From: JAATGA01 sp047605605
GTDB lineage: Bacteria > Pseudomonadota > Alphaproteobacteria > Rhodobacterales > Rhodobacteraceae
NCBI GenBank assembly: GCA_047605605.1
Contig: JASGFG010000062.1
Span: 1-23,288, forward strand
DNA: 23,288 nucleotides
Direction: 5' to 3'
Numbering within the stretch: the stretch's first letter is position 1; each line of letters starts with the position of its first letter. The position numbers and the translations under genes are program-made. Under the pieces are notes generated by a model. The model was not told the DNA's origin. It ran no database searches and saw nothing but the letters and a program-made list of their open reading frames with translations. Of the stretch, positions 22,497 to 23,288 are shown piece by piece.

Positions 22497-23288
22497 ATGA
22501 CAAGACCACCGGCCGGCACGCGCTTTGCGCTGATCGAGGCGATCCGCGGACTGGCGGCCATCCTTGTCGTGTGGTCGCATTCCGTCGACAAGTCCCACCC
22601 GTTCTATGTGACCTATTTCGACCCCGGCAAGATCGGCGTCGTCATCTTTTTCTTCATCTCGGGCTATCTGGTCATCCCCAGTGCGGCGCGGGACGGCGCG
22701 GCGGGGCGGTTCCTGATCAAGCGGCTGTTCCGGCTCTATCCGCTTTACTGGCTGTCTCTGGCCTGGGCCTTCATGCTCTGGCCGGGCGAGCTTTCGCCCG
22801 CGGGCTGGATCGCCAACCTGACCATGGCGCAGCAATTGCTGGGCTTTGATAATGCGATCGACGTTTACTGGACGCTGACCATCGAGTTCTGCCTCTATGT
22901 GATCGTCACGGCCTGCCTGATCCTCGCGCCGCATCTGTTGCGCCAGAGGTTCGATCTGTTCATGGTCGGGTTCGCCGCACTGTGCCTGGCTGCGGCGGCG
23001 GCGCGCTGGCAATTGCAGGCAAAGGTTCCCGTCGCGATTCCGCTGGGCCTGTTCTGCATGTTTGTCGGCGCGCAACTGCGGGGGCGGGTGGATGCGGGGC
23101 AAGGGGTATGGGGAACGGCGCTGATCTATGCGGCGGTCGTGATCCCCAGTTGCCTGCTGGCCTATTCCTTTTCGACCGGCTTTGACGAGACGCCCACCCG
23201 CTATGTCGTGACCTATCTGGCTGGGGGCGGGGTGTTTCTGGCGCTGCTGTTCAACCCGGATCTGGATCTGGGCAGGGTGCCGCGGGTT
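22497..23288 (+). CDS. acyltransferase-3 family membrane protein (3' end beyond window)
   Basis: 264 codons, open to the window edge. The N-terminus 'FALIEAIRGLAAILVVWSHS' carries the family's R-x10-H motif (R17, H28), followed by 'GVVIFFFISGYLVIPS' (48-62), 'FLIKRLFRLYPLYW' (72-85) and 'YWTLTIEFCLYVIV' (124-137) with E130. At least seven hydrophobic helices are present before the cut; complete members have about ten. Such proteins acetylate or acylate sugars of lipopolysaccharide, exopolysaccharide or peptidoglycan using a cytoplasmic acyl donor. The acceptor cannot be inferred. GGAGG lies close before the ATG at 22497 (22488-22492). The neighbouring genes are all cell-envelope related, but no direct partnership is shown. 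Confidence 0.88.
   Translation, partial: MTRPPAGTRFALIEAIRGLAAILVVWSHSVDKSHPFYVTYFDPGKIGVVIFFFISGYLVIPSAARDGAAGRFLIKRLFRLYPLYWLSLAWAFMLWPGELSPAGWIANLTMAQQLLGFDNAIDVYWTLTIEFCLYVIVTACLILAPHLLRQRFDLFMVGFAALCLAAAAARWQLQAKVPVAIPLGLFCMFVGAQLRGRVDAGQGVWGTALIYAAVVIPSCLLAYSFSTGFDETPTRYVVTYLAGGGVFLALLFNPDLDLGRVPRV

Overview
The window is high-GC DNA (by eye well over 60 percent) that reads as a chromosomal segment of an alphaproteobacterium, most likely a Rhodobacterales/Paracoccus-Rhodobacter type. The evidence is a MipZ-type division ATPase, a cysteine-free ribosomal protein L31, a TrmD with an N-terminal extension, a small AroQ-type chorismate mutase sitting between ffh and rpsP, and the intergenic 'ggatattt...cagaaag' style element that I associate with this group. 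No rRNA, tRNA, CRISPR array, transposase, phage gene or replication origin was seen. The left-edge gene (TetR regulator) and the right-edge gene (acyltransferase) run off the window.

Region 1 (1-10014) is a catabolic and uptake module built from two divergent operons. On the minus strand paaG-paaI-paaK, followed by a TetR regulator, supply phenylacetate-CoA ligase, a hotdog thioesterase and an enoyl-CoA hydratase/isomerase. On the plus strand are a periplasmic binding protein, two LivH/LivM permeases, two LivG/LivF ATPases and a fused enoyl-CoA hydratase/3-hydroxyacyl-CoA dehydrogenase. A perfect 12-bp palindrome (3342-3353) in the divergent gap is the obvious candidate operator for the TetR protein. 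I infer uptake of an aromatic or other carboxylic acid, CoA activation and beta-oxidation-like processing. The ring epoxidase paaABCDE is not in the window.

Region 2 (10015-16410) is a housekeeping block on the plus strand: ffh, a GNAT acetyltransferase, chorismate mutase, rpsP, rimM, an unknown four-helix membrane protein, trmD, rplS and rpmE, closed by a textbook intrinsic terminator. Expression within the block appears to be tuned. There is a 13-bp hairpin between rpsP and rimM, a possible short-leader start for trmD, and a strong internal promoter followed by a roughly 200-nt structured leader before rplS. That rplS leader is my best candidate for an undescribed regulatory element.

Region 3 (16411-23288) is a set of single genes: mipZ; a possible 60-aa convergent minus-strand ORF; matB (malonyl-CoA synthetase) behind a long nested inverted repeat; a large minus-strand envelope protein fusing an M23 endopeptidase to a lytic-transglycosylase-like domain; a DUF1036 secreted protein; and a divergent acyltransferase-3 membrane protein cut by the window edge. 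All assignments come from reading motifs by eye. No database search or folding program was run.
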